Shown: positions 19,928 to 19,961 of the stretch, piece after piece | Layout of the letters: each line of letters opens with the position of its first letter | Numbering within the stretch: the first letter of the stretch is position 1 | From: DAOVQB01 sp023128935 | Lineage (GTDB): Bacteria > Eisenbacteria > RBG-16-71-46 > CAIMUX01 > WJJG01 | DNA: 19,961 bases | Direction: 5' to 3' | Assembly (NCBI GenBank): GCA_030628905.1 | Contig: DAOVQB010000071.1 | Location: forward strand, 1 to 19,961 | Translations under genes and position numbers: made by a program | Notes under the pieces: model-generated | The model's input: only the letters and a program-made list of their open reading frames with translations | Told to the model about the DNA's origin: nothing | Databases searched by the model: none

Positions 19928-19961
19928 TTTGATGCGGGTCAGGCGGGGTCTCTTCATGGCG

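Overview
The window is about 20 kb of moderately GC-rich bacterial chromosome. It looks like accessory, decaying DNA rather than a metabolic locus. The best clue to the host is a large secreted M14 carboxypeptidase that ends in a FlgD-like/type IX-like sorting domain. Further remnants carry the same C-terminal module, and there are pieces of tail-fibre-like and transglutaminase-associated secreted proteins. This mix is typical of candidate phyla in and around the FCB superphylum (Eisenbacteria- or Krumholzibacteria-like). The assignment is inference from protein style, not from a marker gene.

Layout. 1-2.96 kb: the C-terminal end of a DUF4143-type AAA ATPase, a TPR/SEC-C protein on the minus strand, and a complete DUF4143 ATPase. 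3.1-4.5 kb: debris, with a gutted ATPase of another family, possible beta-barrel remnants, and a truncated MntA/HepT copy. 4.5-6.2 kb: a DUF433 antitoxin overlapping a frameshifted DUF5615 PIN-like toxin, a gene-poor stretch with a 75-bp-period repeat, and a macro-domain protein. 6.5-8.5 kb: a four-unit 22-bp repeat array upstream of a second intact DUF4143 ATPase, then a second damaged MntA/HepT pair. 8.7-11.75 kb (minus strand): a possible lipoprotein, an intact MazE-like antitoxin with a broken MazF, a third intact ATPase, and a fragment of an AlbA_2-type regulator. 11.9-14.8 kb: the M14 carboxypeptidase with its own promoter candidate. 14.85-16.85 kb (minus strand): a nonsense-mutated ATPase fragment below two palindromes, a formylglycine-generating-enzyme scrap, and a fourth intact ATPase. 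17.36 kb: a lone Phd/YefM antitoxin. 17.75-19.96 kb (minus strand): a mosaic of broken surface-protein pieces.

How it fits together. The region is a hot spot for P-loop ATPases with a C-terminal nuclease-like fold (four complete, one cut by the window edge, two fragments of another family) mixed with toxin-antitoxin modules. In the MazEF-, DUF433/DUF5615- and Phd-type cases the antitoxin reads intact while the toxin is frameshifted or absent. Several genes keep short, helically phased repeats or palindromes upstream, which suggests self-contained, locally regulated modules. Many lesions are single-base frameshifts, some in homopolymers, so sequencing error has to be excluded. The large deletions, truncations and mosaic joins cannot be explained that way.
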